64,000 bases of DNA from Salticus scenicus (Eukaryota; Arthropoda; Arachnida; Araneae; Salticidae): contig OZ005653.1 in NCBI GenBank assembly GCA_963930645.1, positions 116,566,259 to 116,630,258 of the forward strand, written 5' to 3'. Under the pieces are notes generated by a model. The model saw nothing but the letters and a program-made list of their open reading frames with translations, was not told the DNA's origin and made no database searches. The number at the start of each line of letters is the position of its first letter. Within the stretch, counting starts at the first letter, position 1. Of the stretch, positions 10,389 to 20,846 are shown piece by piece. The position numbers and the translations under genes are program-made.

Positions 10389-13300
10389 CTATGGATGCTG
10401 CGGTATTCTGTAATGGCCATAAGCCAGACTGGTGATTCCATCATCTAGCAGATACCTCTTGTCATCAAAAGGAGATAAACACTTTTTGTTTTGATTAACT
10501 GTATAGAGTTGATGACGTTCTTGTAGGATTCTGGTTTGTTGCTCATACGTAGCTATCTCCTTTTGCAGGCATTCTTGATAGTCTTGAACACTTAATTTTT
10601 TCCTTACGATGCAGGTTGATATGCCTTTTGCTGTCTTCTTTTCACCACCAGCTGACTGTATGGCATACATTTTTGGCTTTAATCCAATGAATTTGTAGGC
10701 AGCTTGACTGTGGAGTTCGTCCTTAAACTTTCCGAGGACCTTTTTGTTAGTTGTAGAATATAGCGGATGATTTTCTGGATACTCTGAGAAGTCAAAATGG
10801 TGCTGATCTTCCTTCATATCTTGGTACACGTCCGCTGTCTGGATACAGTACGTCAAGGAGTCTGTATCCGTGAACAACAAAGTTGCACGACTTTCATACT
10901 TTTTCATAACGAAATTGTAGTGAAAGTCGTACATGAGCAACTTTGCTAATTCAAGGATACAGAAACCCACGTATATCGGCCTATTCATCAGGATGGTGGG
11001 TTTTGTTCTCTCCACAGCTACGAGGTTATTGCAAAATTCTTTAAAAGTTGTGAAATTCGGTGATGCAACTAATTTTTGGGCTCTGACTTCATTGTTACAC
11101 AGTTCTATGTTACGACGTTTTCTCAAATTTTCGATGGTCTTTCCATAAACGCTATTGTTCAACAGTTTAAAGAAATCTTTCTCAAAGCTGTTCTTTGCAG
11201 ATTTTCGTTTATCTGTGTTGAAGTCTACATACTTTTTTAGCCAGGGTGCTTGTCGAAATTTCAAAACCTTGTTCACTTTTAATAGCTTCATTCCGAGTTT
11301 TAGGTATAACTGTAGATTTCTGTAATGTACAACATATTCATATTTATTGTAGAGGTTTGGAATGAGTTTGGGTGTTCCTGAATACTTTTGGTTCTGCAAC
11401 AAGGACTTGGCATAGGTGGAGAGCATTTCTTCTGTCACGGTCATTTTTTCAGGTGCAAGTGGGTAGCTATTGTGGAGGTCATGCAGATGAGATGGGTACT
11501 CCAAATTCACTTCAAAAATGAAGCCTTCAGCTGCATCTTCGGGTATGTTCATGATGAAATCTTCAGTAATGTGATAGGGATTCATCCATTGAAACTTGCC
11601 ATAAGGCATGTACTGGGACATAGCCCAACCGTAAAGGTTGTTCGCATCCCAGTACATGATATAACTAGAGGGCTTACTTGAGTCGTAGTGAGGAGTGTGC
11701 GGGTTGTTTGCAACAGCGAAACGGTGTGAAATCTGCGACACACCCCCGCGCACCCCTTTTTCAATAAACAGCAGCATGTTGATATCCGTAAGCAGCTCTA
11801 GCTTAACATCAGTCATCTTCAGACAGGCTTGCCAGGACAGTCCAGGAGAGGTGTATAAATGGGCAGCATCGATGTTATAATAGTGTAGGCAAAGACTTCT
11901 GAAATTTTGGAACACATCGGCAAGAAGCAAAACATCTGTCTTCACATACAGGTCGTGATACTCGCCGAGGTTTCTTATCTGGAAGACTTCCCATACGTTT
12001 TTTGCATGTTGATAATCAGCCTCTTCAACGGCTTCATTCGTAAGTGAGTTGAAAAACGCTGAAGGAGGCGGCAACACTGTTTCTTGGAATTTGTCAAATC
12101 CGGTGATGTAGTCATAGGGATATACTCCTTTTCTGGTGAGGAGACTTAGATCGGTACTTGATTCAAACTGGTCTTTTAGAATTTTAAACTGACTAATATC
12201 CAAATTCTTCACCAACTTTTCTAACGAAGCAGGCAAAAATTGGAACGAGTCAAGAAAGACGAGCTGTACAGGACTGTCTGGTTTCTTTAAAGTGAATGAT
12301 ATATATTTTTCTAATGTTGTTGCGATGACTTGTATCTGATGGTCTTGAAAATGGCCTAATTCTGTCATGATATGATGGGCATCATAGTTCTTCAAGTTGT
12401 GGAAAACCACGGGAATCTTCTTTGGTTGCTTAAAATTGAGATTGCAGCTAGCATGGGCGGCACCTCTAAAAACTCCAGTTTCGTGATTGTGATCCCGAAC
12501 TTTAATGCATCCGGGTAACAGGGGTTGACGACATATGCAGCACCTTGTTGCATTTTGGAAGGCCTCCTCTTCTTGGGCAGAGAGCTTCATTGGCTTAATT
12601 TCTTGGAGTTTTTCTTCAAGGATATCTTTTTCCATGAGGATATTTTCTAGAAAATGCTTGACTGCATTCTCTCCTCGATAGCTAAAGATGGGCTTCACAG
12701 CTTTGCCATCAGACCCTACGATTACATAAGCGTAACCGCAGGCTGTATGACGGGCTGTATGTTGCAAGTAGGAGTTTGATGAGGATGGAACAGCAGATGC
12801 AATAGGCTCGAGCAAACTTTCAAAATCCGCATAGATGATATAGCTGATGGGATGTTGAAGATGGGTTCCCGTGAACTCTAGTATATTCTTCTCCTTGCTG
12901 GGCATCTCAATGGCTTGAGCAGTGTGTTTTTTGCAGTTTGTTTCATGATCTTTTAACAAAAGTTCTGTCGAAAAACCATGCAGGCACCTATAACAATAAT
13001 ACTGTTTGCAGCAGTGTTTTGTTCGACCACCCATCATTCTGGAAAAGTCCCGGATTAAACAGTAGTGGTGGGCACCTTCTTCGTTCTCAATGAGTAATAA
13101 ATTGATAGCTTCAACATCTTCTACTTCGGAAATTCTTAGAATGGTCACTTTAGAGTTTTCGTAGCCGAAGACGTTGATTCTAAGATTGTTCAGGTTTTCT
13201 ATGAGGCCTATTTTTGAGATGGGAACAGGGTACTGAACATTACCCATCTTGATTTCCTCTTCATGAGGTAAATAGTGGGAGACTCGATGAGGTTGGCTTG

Positions 13301-16300
13301 TACGATCCAAATTCAGTTTGTGTGCTAGCAGGCACCATAGGAAGCACTTGTTATCTCTGTTCTGTATATTTAAGATGGCTTTCTTGGCAAGCAGTTTCGC
13401 TGGCAATTCTTGATAGCTGCTCGCTCTCAAAGGGTTATATTTAGCAGACTTGAATTCTAGGTAGTAGATGTTTCTCAACACCCAGCCGGAACCTCTCTCT
13501 AAGAACTCTTCGTAGTTTTGAATAATCTTCATGAATCCTACACTTATTTGATCATCAATTAAATCAGGAGTGTGTTGCTGGTAGCAGGGTGTTCTGAAGT
13601 ACGCGTCCATAATTTCCAGTTCTCCTTCGGCTGTCTCTCTTTCAAAGCAGACTTTTATTACCAGGTACCACTTGATCGAATCTTTCTCATACAATTCCTG
13701 TAGGATGTTTTCATGTATCTCGGCACGAATAGACTCTAAAAAGATTTTCACATCGTACCGAGTGGCTTCAGTAGGTTCAATGAGCACCGTCTTAAACGTG
13801 TTCAAAGCTTGTGTATAGGGTCGTCTTCGAGAGAGTGGTGGAGGAGTCGTTTTCGGTTTCTTGCGGCTCTCACTTAGGCTATTTGAATGCTGAAGTCGCA
13901 TATGGTTCATTAATGATGACTTAGAGGAGAAGGTGGACTGGCATTCTTTGCAGGGGTAGTTATGACTCTTTAGATGAGCGTTGTACTCGTCCAGGCGACT
14001 AAACTTTCTTTGGCATGTAGCACATTGATGGGTGGAAGTGTCAGCATCATGCAACTTCTTATGTCGGTTTAAGGCATCCTTTCTGGAGAACTCCTTCAAA
14101 CACACAGAACAGGAGAAACCCTATAAAAGAATAAAAAAACGATTTTTAATCAAAGTGTTACAATTTTTAATCAAAGTGTTACAATTTTTCGAAATATCAC
14201 AAAAACTTTAAGAAATAATACATACCTTAGAAGGACCGGGTTGAGGATCTACAGATTCTTGTAATTCACTCGTGGACTGATGCGATTTTCGGTGTCTATT
14301 TAGGTTGTCCTTTCTGGAAAATTCCTTATGGCAAATGAGACACACGAACATTTTTTCTGTGTTGTGTGTTTTCTTGTGTTTAGTCAAATCCCGACTTCTA
14401 GAAAAAGATTTCCCACAAGTAGGGCAAACAGGTTGAACCTATAATAAGAAAGACAATTTTTTAACTTTTGTAAAAGGGACAATTTTTCAAACTTTTGTAA
14501 AAGGAAACACTCTCATTTTTAATGTAAAACAATACATACCTTAGAAGGTTCAGATTGGACTTCAGGTTGGGCCTCAGGTTGGGGTTCAGGTTGGGCGTCG
14601 TCGTCCCATTGGGGGTTTCGCCACTCCTCGTCATTCATCTCGGCAACATCACACAGCATATGAAATTCGTCATCGGGTATACCGAAGGAAATACCCAACT
14701 AAAAATAAACGAATAGGATGCAACTTTAAAAAATTTTAGAAAAATAAATTCTTCTAGTTAAAGATTTGATATACAAAAGGTTATACAAATCTAACTTTTA
14801 TACAACATAAATAAATTTAATCTATTCGATGAGTCATTAAATAAACGAATCATTTAATAAACATAGGATGCAACTTTAAAAATTTTTAGAAAAATAAATT
14901 CTTCTAGTTAAAGATTTGATATACAAAAGGTTATACAAATCTAACTTTTATACAACATAAATAAATAAATCTATTCGATGAGACATTAAATAAACGAATC
15001 ATTTTATAAACATAGGATGCAACTTTAAAAAATTTTAGAAAAAATAAATTCTTCTAGTTAAAGATTTAATTAATCTAACTTTTATACATACACGCTACCA
15101 TTTTAATAATCCAAATACACTATTTTATCTAAACATAGGATTAGGTATGCAACTTTAAAAAATTTTAGAAAAATAAATTCTCCTAGTTAAAGATTTAATA
15201 AATCTAACTTTTATACATACACGCTACTATTTTAATAAACCAATACACTATTTTAACTAAACATAGGATTAGGTATTCAACTTTAAAAAAAATTTTTGAA
15301 AAATAAATTCTCCTAGTTAAAGATTTAATAAACAAAAGGTTATGCAAATCTAACTTTTATACAACATAAATAAATTGAATAAGTATAATCTAATTGATAG
15401 CTTATCAAACGATGAGTCATCCTAAACATGTCTGAACACTAACATTTTATTGTATAAGCTATGCGATGACTCATCAAACGATGAGTCATCCTAAACATGA
15501 CTGAACATGAATCTACTTGAACACTAACATTTTATTGTATAAGCGATAATTACTATATAAATCACAAAGTATAGGATGTTGGAAATTAAATAAACAACAC
15601 TAGTTGATGAAAATTATAAGTAAACTGATTTTCTAGTTAATAATTAAATTTTTTATTTATAATGAATGCAAATTAAGTTTCTCATAAGTAAACAATAATA
15701 ATAATAACTTTTTGATTTGAATAATATAAAAAGCACCTTTAAACGAAGTATGAGTCATAAATTTTGTAAGGAAATAAATTATTAGAATAATAAATTTTTA
15801 GTTTAAACTTATGAGAATAAGTTCTAATTAAATCTTCTAATTAAAAAGTTTTTCACTTATAAAATAATTTCTATGTCATATGATTGTAAAAAAATAAACT
15901 TATTAAAATTTCTATACAAAGTTTTTCACTTATAAAATAAATAATTTCTCAGCATAAACAAGTTTTACACATACTTAAATTTCACTTTATGTAGTTTATT
16001 GAATGAAATAAAATAGATTTCGCATTTATCAAATTAAAGATTCGAAATTAAATTTATGTTTAACATAGAATAAATAAAATAGATTTCCCATTTGTCAAAA
16101 TAAAGATTTGAAATTAAATTTATTTTTAACACATATTATAAATAATTTCTAAGCATAAACAAGTTTTACACATACTTAAATTTCGCTTTATGTAGTTTAT
16201 TGAATGAAATAAAATAGATTTCGCATTTATCAAATTAAAGATTCGAAATTAAATTTATGTTTACCACATTATAAATAAAAAAATAGATTTCGCATTTGTC

Positions 16301-17132
16301 AAAATAAAGATTTGAAATTAAATTTATTTATAACACATATTATAAATAGATTTTCACTTATAGAATAAATAATTTCTAAGCATAAACAGATTTTACACAT
16401 ACTTAAATTTCACTTTATATAGTTTATCAAAATAAAGATTCGAAATTCGATTTATTTTAAACACATATTATAAATAGATTTTCACTTATAGAATAAATAA
16501 TTTCTAAGCATAAACAGATTTTACACATACTTTAATTTCACTTTATATAGTTTATTGAATGAAATAAAATAGATTTCTCATTTATCAAAATAAAGATTCG
16601 AAATTTAATTTATGTTTAACACATAATAAATAAAATAGATTTTCACTTTGTCAAAATAAAGATTTGAAATTAAATTTATTTTTAACACATATTATAAATA
16701 GATTTTCACTTATAGAATAAATAATTTCTATGCATAAACAGATTTTACACATACTTAAATTTCATTTTATATAGTTTATTGAATGAAATAAAATAGATTT
16801 CTCATTTATCAAAATAAAGATTCGAAATTCAATTTATTTTAAACACATTATAAATAAAAATAGATTTTAGCATAGTGTAAATCAAATTTATTTTTAACAC
16901 ACATTATAAATAGATTTGAAACTCATTCTATTTTGCATAGTGTCAATCAAATTTATTTTTTAACATATCGTAAAAAGTAATAATAAATTAAAGAATTCTT
17001 ATTTCAATTTAATATCTCATATTTCACTAAAAATGATTAAACACAGTTAGAAAATCAATGATTACTAGATAAATATATACTTACTGCATTTTCAACATCC
17101 ATAGCTTGATTGTCGTTGGTGTATCCTTCCAT
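10389..17132 (-). CDS. POLB: Protein-primed DNA polymerase B with zinc-finger array (4 exons)
   Basis: This is the replicative polymerase of the element. Four phase-0 exons are supported by consensus splice sites: 17085-17132 (ATG; donor GTAAGT), 14540-14698, 14226-14438 and 10389-14120 (donors GTATGT, acceptors TTAG/ATAG), for about 1383 residues. Exon 1 and 2 products are acidic leaders. Exon 3 encodes two C2H2 fingers, and exon 4 starts with three more plus a later C2HC finger. An HNH/endonuclease VII-like segment (CICR...DHNHETG...CN, about residues 667-700) lies between the Exo I (YADFES, about 570) and Exo II (NYDAHH, about 718) motifs. Exo III (DVLLLADV) lies near 870. Polymerase motifs are A (DANNLYGWAM, about 965), B (NNSVYGKT, about 1128) and C (TDTDS, about 1225). 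All key acidic residues are present. It is the last gene on the strand, followed by the minisatellite. The family call is near certain; exon 1 is a prediction. Confidence 0.93.
14699..17084 (-). repeat. Polymerase intron 1, AT-rich and built of degenerate tandem repeats
   Basis: Two blocks of degenerate tandem repeats fill this 2.4-kb intron. Block one (about 14740-15370) has units of about 110-140 bp with GATTAGGTATGCAACTTTAA-like and TCTAACTTTTATACA segments. Block two (about 15900-16975) has units of about 110-220 bp around TTTTACACATACTTAAATTT and AGATTCGAAATT. The heptamer core TGAGTCA, extended to TGAGTCAT, occurs at 14830-14837, 15413-15420, 15482-15489 and 15751-15758, and on the other strand at 15466-15473. 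There is no coding sequence of note. Confidence 0.8.
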
Positions 17133-17999
17133 TATAGAGGTACGGGAAAAGCACAATATACGATGCGGTAAAAACACAGTAAATGTACGGGAAGAAAATT
17201 TCGCGAACGTCGCTAAAGGAGAGAGCACAAAGTACGTCTTGCCTAGACAGTAGATAATCTACGAATGACCCGAGAATTGAGTTGCAACGGCTTATCTAGA
17301 TAAGGGGTTTTCCCCCATGCGTCACCCTGACTCACCTCTGTAGATCTTACGAGAAACTTCTCGAATTCTGATTCACCATAGAGGTTGATTCATTTGCATA
17401 TTTCCCCTCGTGGATTTTCCAAGGTGAGTCACCTCCTCCGTGTTCGTACAGGTATAATATCTTACGGGAGATATGAAACATACTCATTTGCATATTTCTA
17501 ATGAAGAGATAATGTCTACACTTTTAATTAATGGAAAATAACAATTATTATTTCAATTTGATTATTAAAAAAATTTTTTTTAAGTGGATTGTTTCATGAA
17601 TAAATGGTTTTATCATATGTTTTACGAAATAAAATATATCTTTTCGAAACAATATTTTTCCCGAATATAAGTTATTAAATGCATAGGAAATGGTTTTATT
17701 ATATGATTTAATAAATATACCTTTAAAATAAATTATTGAATCCCTAGAAAGTGAATCTTTTAAAAATATGTTGTTTTATGAAATAAAATAGTCATTTCAA
17801 ACTTATAAATTCATTGAATCTTTTATGAAATAAAATATTTCTAATTAAATCTTTTAAGAAATAAAATCAATAAAATATTTCAAAGACAGACAGACACAGA
17901 TATTCAGTTTCAATCTATTTATTGAAATTCCATAAAAATATATACACACATTACTTATTGGATACAATTGTTTAAAGAAGTCGTTTTCATAAACACACA
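17133..17999 (-). promoter_or_regulatory. Intergenic region between AlkB stop and polymerase start
   Basis: No open frame is evident. The part nearest the polymerase ATG is less AT-rich and contains two octamer motifs (ATTTGCAT) at 17392-17399 and 17486-17493, plausibly part of the polymerase promoter. On the minus strand an AATAAA signal lies at 17918-17923, about 77 bases after the AlkB stop codon, and probably ends that transcript. A short duplication (CACACATTACTT and GTTTAAAGAA blocks) spans the AlkB stop. Confidence 0.5.
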
Positions 18000-19547
18000 T
18001 TACTTTTCGGATAAAGTATCTTCAATATATTTTTCATACAAGGTCATATTTAATTGTTTAAAGAAACCGTCGTTGTAATGACAGGAACAATTAATTTTTT
18101 TAACAATAACATGCATATTTAATTTTAAAAGTATTTCTTCACGATATAATTGATATTTTTCAAACATAGATTTCATTAAACACTCGTGTGAATTTTGATC
18201 GTCTGAATTAAAAACACATCCGTCACATTGAAATAAATTTTCAATTCCTAACTGAATTTCATACACGATAAAATCGAGTAAGATTTCCTTAGCACTTTGC
18301 TCATTTTCATGAGAAATACACACAAGGGGTTTATTTAGAATTAACATAGGAAGTTGAACGGTGAATATTGCATCAATAATAAAATGAGTTATTCTCATTT
18401 TGAGTTCTCTAAGCCTAAAAATTTGATCCTTGGACAATTTAATGACATTCGGTTTTAAATAAAAGCCAGAAGGATTTAAAGAAAACATTTGCTGTAAACT
18501 ACAATAATCCTCATCTATGTAAGCCATTATTAATTGATTGTTAGAAATAAAACTATCATTTACTGATTCAAAATTAAAATTTTTAATCTTACTTTGAAAA
18601 TAATACCATGTCTGAGCTGTCATTACAACGCCTTCTTTAGTAGGTATCCATTGACCCGTGGGTAATTCTTTAAAATTACGAATGTGGATTCTCACATTAA
18701 AATTCTTTTCTATTACAATTTGTAAAAAACTGCTAAAGTTTAAATTAAATTCACCTCGTATAGGATCCCAAGATTGTTCACGTACCCATTGGTTTAACCA
18801 ATCATTCACATTCAATTCTTCACACATGTCTTGAGAACAGTTTTTAACAGAAGTATCACAATGAGAGTTTTTTGAAGTATCACAATCAGAGTTTTTCAAA
18901 GTATCGCATGCACTAGATGAAGCATCACTTATATCAAGTCTTGGTTTCTTTAAAGGTGGCATGATAGGGTTGGGTATTAAGTGACGAAAAGTCAGGCTGA
19001 TTCTCATATCTTTGATGCTAGGATTCGGTGCAATGCCGTGGGTAAACAGTTCGTTCGTAGGCTTTAACATACTGTAGAGAGAACCATGTTCTAATGAAAT
19101 CAAAGTAGAAGGTGTTTTAGGCTTCTTGAATTCAATTGTTCGTTCGGCACCAAAGCTGAGGACTACGATAGGGAAAGTTGCATCTAATCCACTTTCGTTG
19201 TCTTTATGTTGAGGTATGTAGCTGTATCCATTGCTGTAGAGGTTTAGCAGAACATAGTTGAAGGTAGAAGCCGTCCATTTTTCCACTCGATCCCGCAATT
19301 CCAATACCAGACGTGTCCAAGTGTTAGCAGGCACATGAGTTCCGCTGAAGGCATAACTCAAAGTTGAATCGCCGTATCCCAGAACTTGTCTTTTAGGCTT
19401 AAAACTTTTTCCATGAATTCTAAAGGTTGGCGTGTAGAAAGGTAAAGTTTTTAACTCGGCAAAATACCGATCTGCTTGTTCCTTTTCTATGAAGTTTGAA
19501 ACATACTGGACATTCAGTCCGTTTTCCGTGAAACTCACTGCAGACAT
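18000..19547 (-). CDS. AlkB-family dioxygenase fused to PC4-like and Cys/His-rich domains
   Basis: The N-terminal about 195 residues match the ALKBH2/3 type of Fe(II)/2-oxoglutarate DNA demethylase. The iron ligands are H114, D116 and H170 (QHKDNE, THGIAPN), and the 2-oxoglutarate pair is R182/R188 (RISLTFR). Such enzymes reverse 1-methyladenine and 3-methylcytosine in DNA. A Ser/Asp/Cys-rich linker follows. Next is a segment ending in WIPTKEGVVMTAQTWYYF that resembles the PC4 single-strand DNA-binding fold. The C-terminal part has Cys/His clusters (CDGC...HEC, CSCH). I chose the ATG at 19547, giving 515 aa. The frame extends to 19700, but that extra part is promoter-like and the AlkB fold is complete without it. 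It sits alone between the late cluster and polB, with its own promoter and AATAAA. AlkB assignment is strong; PC4 is tentative. Confidence 0.85.
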   Translation of the reverse strand: MSAVSFTENGLNVQYVSNFIEKEQADRYFAELKTLPFYTPTFRIHGKSFKPKRQVLGYGDSTLSYAFSGTHVPANTWTRLVLELRDRVEKWTASTFNYVLLNLYSNGYSYIPQHKDNESGLDATFPIVVLSFGAERTIEFKKPKTPSTLISLEHGSLYSMLKPTNELFTHGIAPNPSIKDMRISLTFRHLIPNPIMPPLKKPRLDISDASSSACDTLKNSDCDTSKNSHCDTSVKNCSQDMCEELNVNDWLNQWVREQSWDPIRGEFNLNFSSFLQIVIEKNFNVRIHIRNFKELPTGQWIPTKEGVVMTAQTWYYFQSKIKNFNFESVNDSFISNNQLIMAYIDEDYCSLQQMFSLNPSGFYLKPNVIKLSKDQIFRLRELKMRITHFIIDAIFTVQLPMLILNKPLVCISHENEQSAKEILLDFIVYEIQLGIENLFQCDGCVFNSDDQNSHECLMKSMFEKYQLYREEILLKLNMHVIVKKINCSCHYNDGFFKQLNMTLYEKYIEDTLSEK

Positions 19548-19600
19548 GACGAGACAACCAACACACACGAAATCAAATGGTAGACTGAGCCGTGATCGCT

Positions 19601-19752
19601 GATAAGCAATCTCTGATAAGATAAGACTCTCGTCACGTGACCAGAGGTAGCCAATCAGATAACTCGTGACGTCACTCACCACGTGACTGAGTATAGCCAA
19701 TCACATTACTCGTGACGTCACCCTAATCACGTGACCTCGCGTCGCTGATAAG
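19601..19752. promoter_or_regulatory. Promoter-like cluster upstream of the AlkB gene
   Basis: Within about 150 bases there are two full CRE palindromes TGACGTCA (19667-19674, 19713-19720), three E-boxes CACGTG (19634-19639, 19680-19685, 19728-19733), two CCAAT boxes (about 19651-19655 and 19697-19701) and three GATAAG motifs (19601, 19615, 19747). The CRE/E-box/CCAAT block looks partly duplicated. It lies 54-205 bases upstream of the chosen AlkB start. The density argues for a regulated, possibly bidirectional promoter. Confidence 0.65.
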
Positions 19753-19864
19753 AACTCTCCTTATCATTCATTTCTCTCAAGGCAGCCGTTGGAGTAGGAC
19801 GTGTTTTCAGGTAAGTGTATTTTATTCTATAAATAATCACACGTATGGATCGATACAAATTCAT

Positions 19865-19870
19865 TTTATT
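19865..19870 (-). terminator. AATAAA signal overlapping the stop of the 215-aa gene
   Basis: On the minus strand the stop codon TAA runs directly into ATAAAATG, so an AATAAA hexamer overlaps the end of the coding sequence. It would close the ATPase/110-aa/215-aa transcript before the AlkB promoter begins. Confidence 0.6.
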
Positions 19871-20517
19871 TAGTATGTTTCCCAGGTTACAGGGTTGAGT
19901 TTAACAACAGGTTTTTTTACAATAAGTTTCTTTTTCGGTTTGACAATGTTTTTTATTGAAGACAAATATCGATTCTTAATAATACTTTGGGGTACTCCCA
20001 TATCTTTCAAGGCTTGCAAAAATTCACTTTGTCCTGTAATAGGTGGTTTTTTATTCACAGAAAAGATGAAATGAAAGAGTTCCGCTAAATTAGAATGCTC
20101 CATGGTCCTTCCGTTGTAAGTAATCTCTCCTTTCGGGTTCCACTTAAACTTGTTTGAATGAGACTTGAGAAAATTTAATAAGGCTTCGGCTTGTTTCTTC
20201 ATGGGTTTAGCTACAGACGATAACACAAAGGTTTCATAGTCTTCTTGGGGTTCTTGTTTTATAGACTCCACTTGTTTAGGTTCCACTTTTTCAGGTTCTT
20301 CTTCGAGTTGTTTAGACATCCAAGGCAAATTATATTCTTGCAAATCCATTTTTCTTTTTAAGAGTTCGTAGTAGTGCTGAATTTTTTCGTGATCCGGTAG
20401 AGAACTATTTAATATTTTAGCCATAGCTAAATCAAATTCCGTCATTTGCTTTTTAGAAGGCGTATGCTTAGAAAATTCTTCTTCCGGTACCAACGCATAC
20501 TTAGCTGCGAATTCCAT
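19870..20517 (-). CDS. Conserved Maverick protein of unknown function (215 aa)
   Basis: The product has an acidic/helical N-terminal half (MEFAAKYALVPEEEF, then LAMAKILNSSLPDHEKIQHY) and a Glu/Pro-rich linker. Its C-terminal half reads FKWNPKGEITYNGRTMEHSN followed by helices and a Lys/Pro-rich tail. Proteins with this order are found beside capsid genes in Mavericks and adintoviruses as I know them, but I know of no established function. A structural or core role is only a guess. It overlaps the 110-aa gene upstream by 17 bases and is the last gene of the late cluster, ending in a stop-overlapping AATAAA. Confidence 0.75.
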   Translation of the reverse strand: MEFAAKYALVPEEEFSKHTPSKKQMTEFDLAMAKILNSSLPDHEKIQHYYELLKRKMDLQEYNLPWMSKQLEEEPEKVEPKQVESIKQEPQEDYETFVLSSVAKPMKKQAEALLNFLKSHSNKFKWNPKGEITYNGRTMEHSNLAELFHFIFSVNKKPPITGQSEFLQALKDMGVPQSIIKNRYLSSIKNIVKPKKKLIVKKPVVKLNPVTWETY

Positions 20518-20833
20518 TGATGATGCCGGTTAAAACAGACAATGCAGCCGGAATTAAAATATTTAAAAATCCACCGTGTTGAACAATCAATTTTTTCTTG
20601 TTGAATAAACTTCCTTTCTTGGTACCAATTTTTCGAAGAGTCGTCTTATATTTCCTTAAAGACCTTTTCTGATGAGAGGAGAGAGGCACGTTTCCTTTTA
20701 ATACGTTCAGGGTACATTCGCAAATAGCCTTCACAGATCGAGTCGGTAATTTTTTTAACAAATGCTTGCGTAAGGTTTGAGGACAAGACTTTATAAGCTC
20801 CAAGTCTCGAAGTTGTTTCCTCGTTAACGTCAT
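20501..20833 (-). CDS. Small basic conserved Maverick protein with hydrophobic tail (110 aa)
   Basis: The product is strongly basic. It has an N-terminal helical part (TLTRKQLRDLELIKSC), a CECTLNVLKGNVPL motif, a Lys/Arg-rich middle, then QHGGFL followed by a hydrophobic segment of about 18 residues (LNILIPAALSVLTGIINGI). Homologous small proteins occur in adintovirus-type elements next to the ATPase; their role is unknown to me. The ending could insert in a membrane or act like an amphipathic capsid-internal peptide. The start lies 13 bases after the ATPase stop, and its 3' end overlaps the next gene by 17 bases. Confidence 0.75.
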   Translation of the reverse strand: MTLTRKQLRDLELIKSCPQTLRKHLLKKLPTRSVKAICECTLNVLKGNVPLSSHQKRSLRKYKTTLRKIGTKKGSLFNKKKLIVQHGGFLNILIPAALSVLTGIINGIRS

Positions 20834-20846
20834 GATCCCAAATGAA

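Noticed and set aside
10933..11880. Plus-strand frames opposite the polymerase
   Set aside because: They are antisense shadows of a long, motif-bearing coding sequence.
19548..19700. N-terminal extension of the AlkB-like protein
   Set aside because: The extension is encoded by the CRE/E-box cluster and does not belong to the AlkB fold. The ATG at 19547 is preferred.
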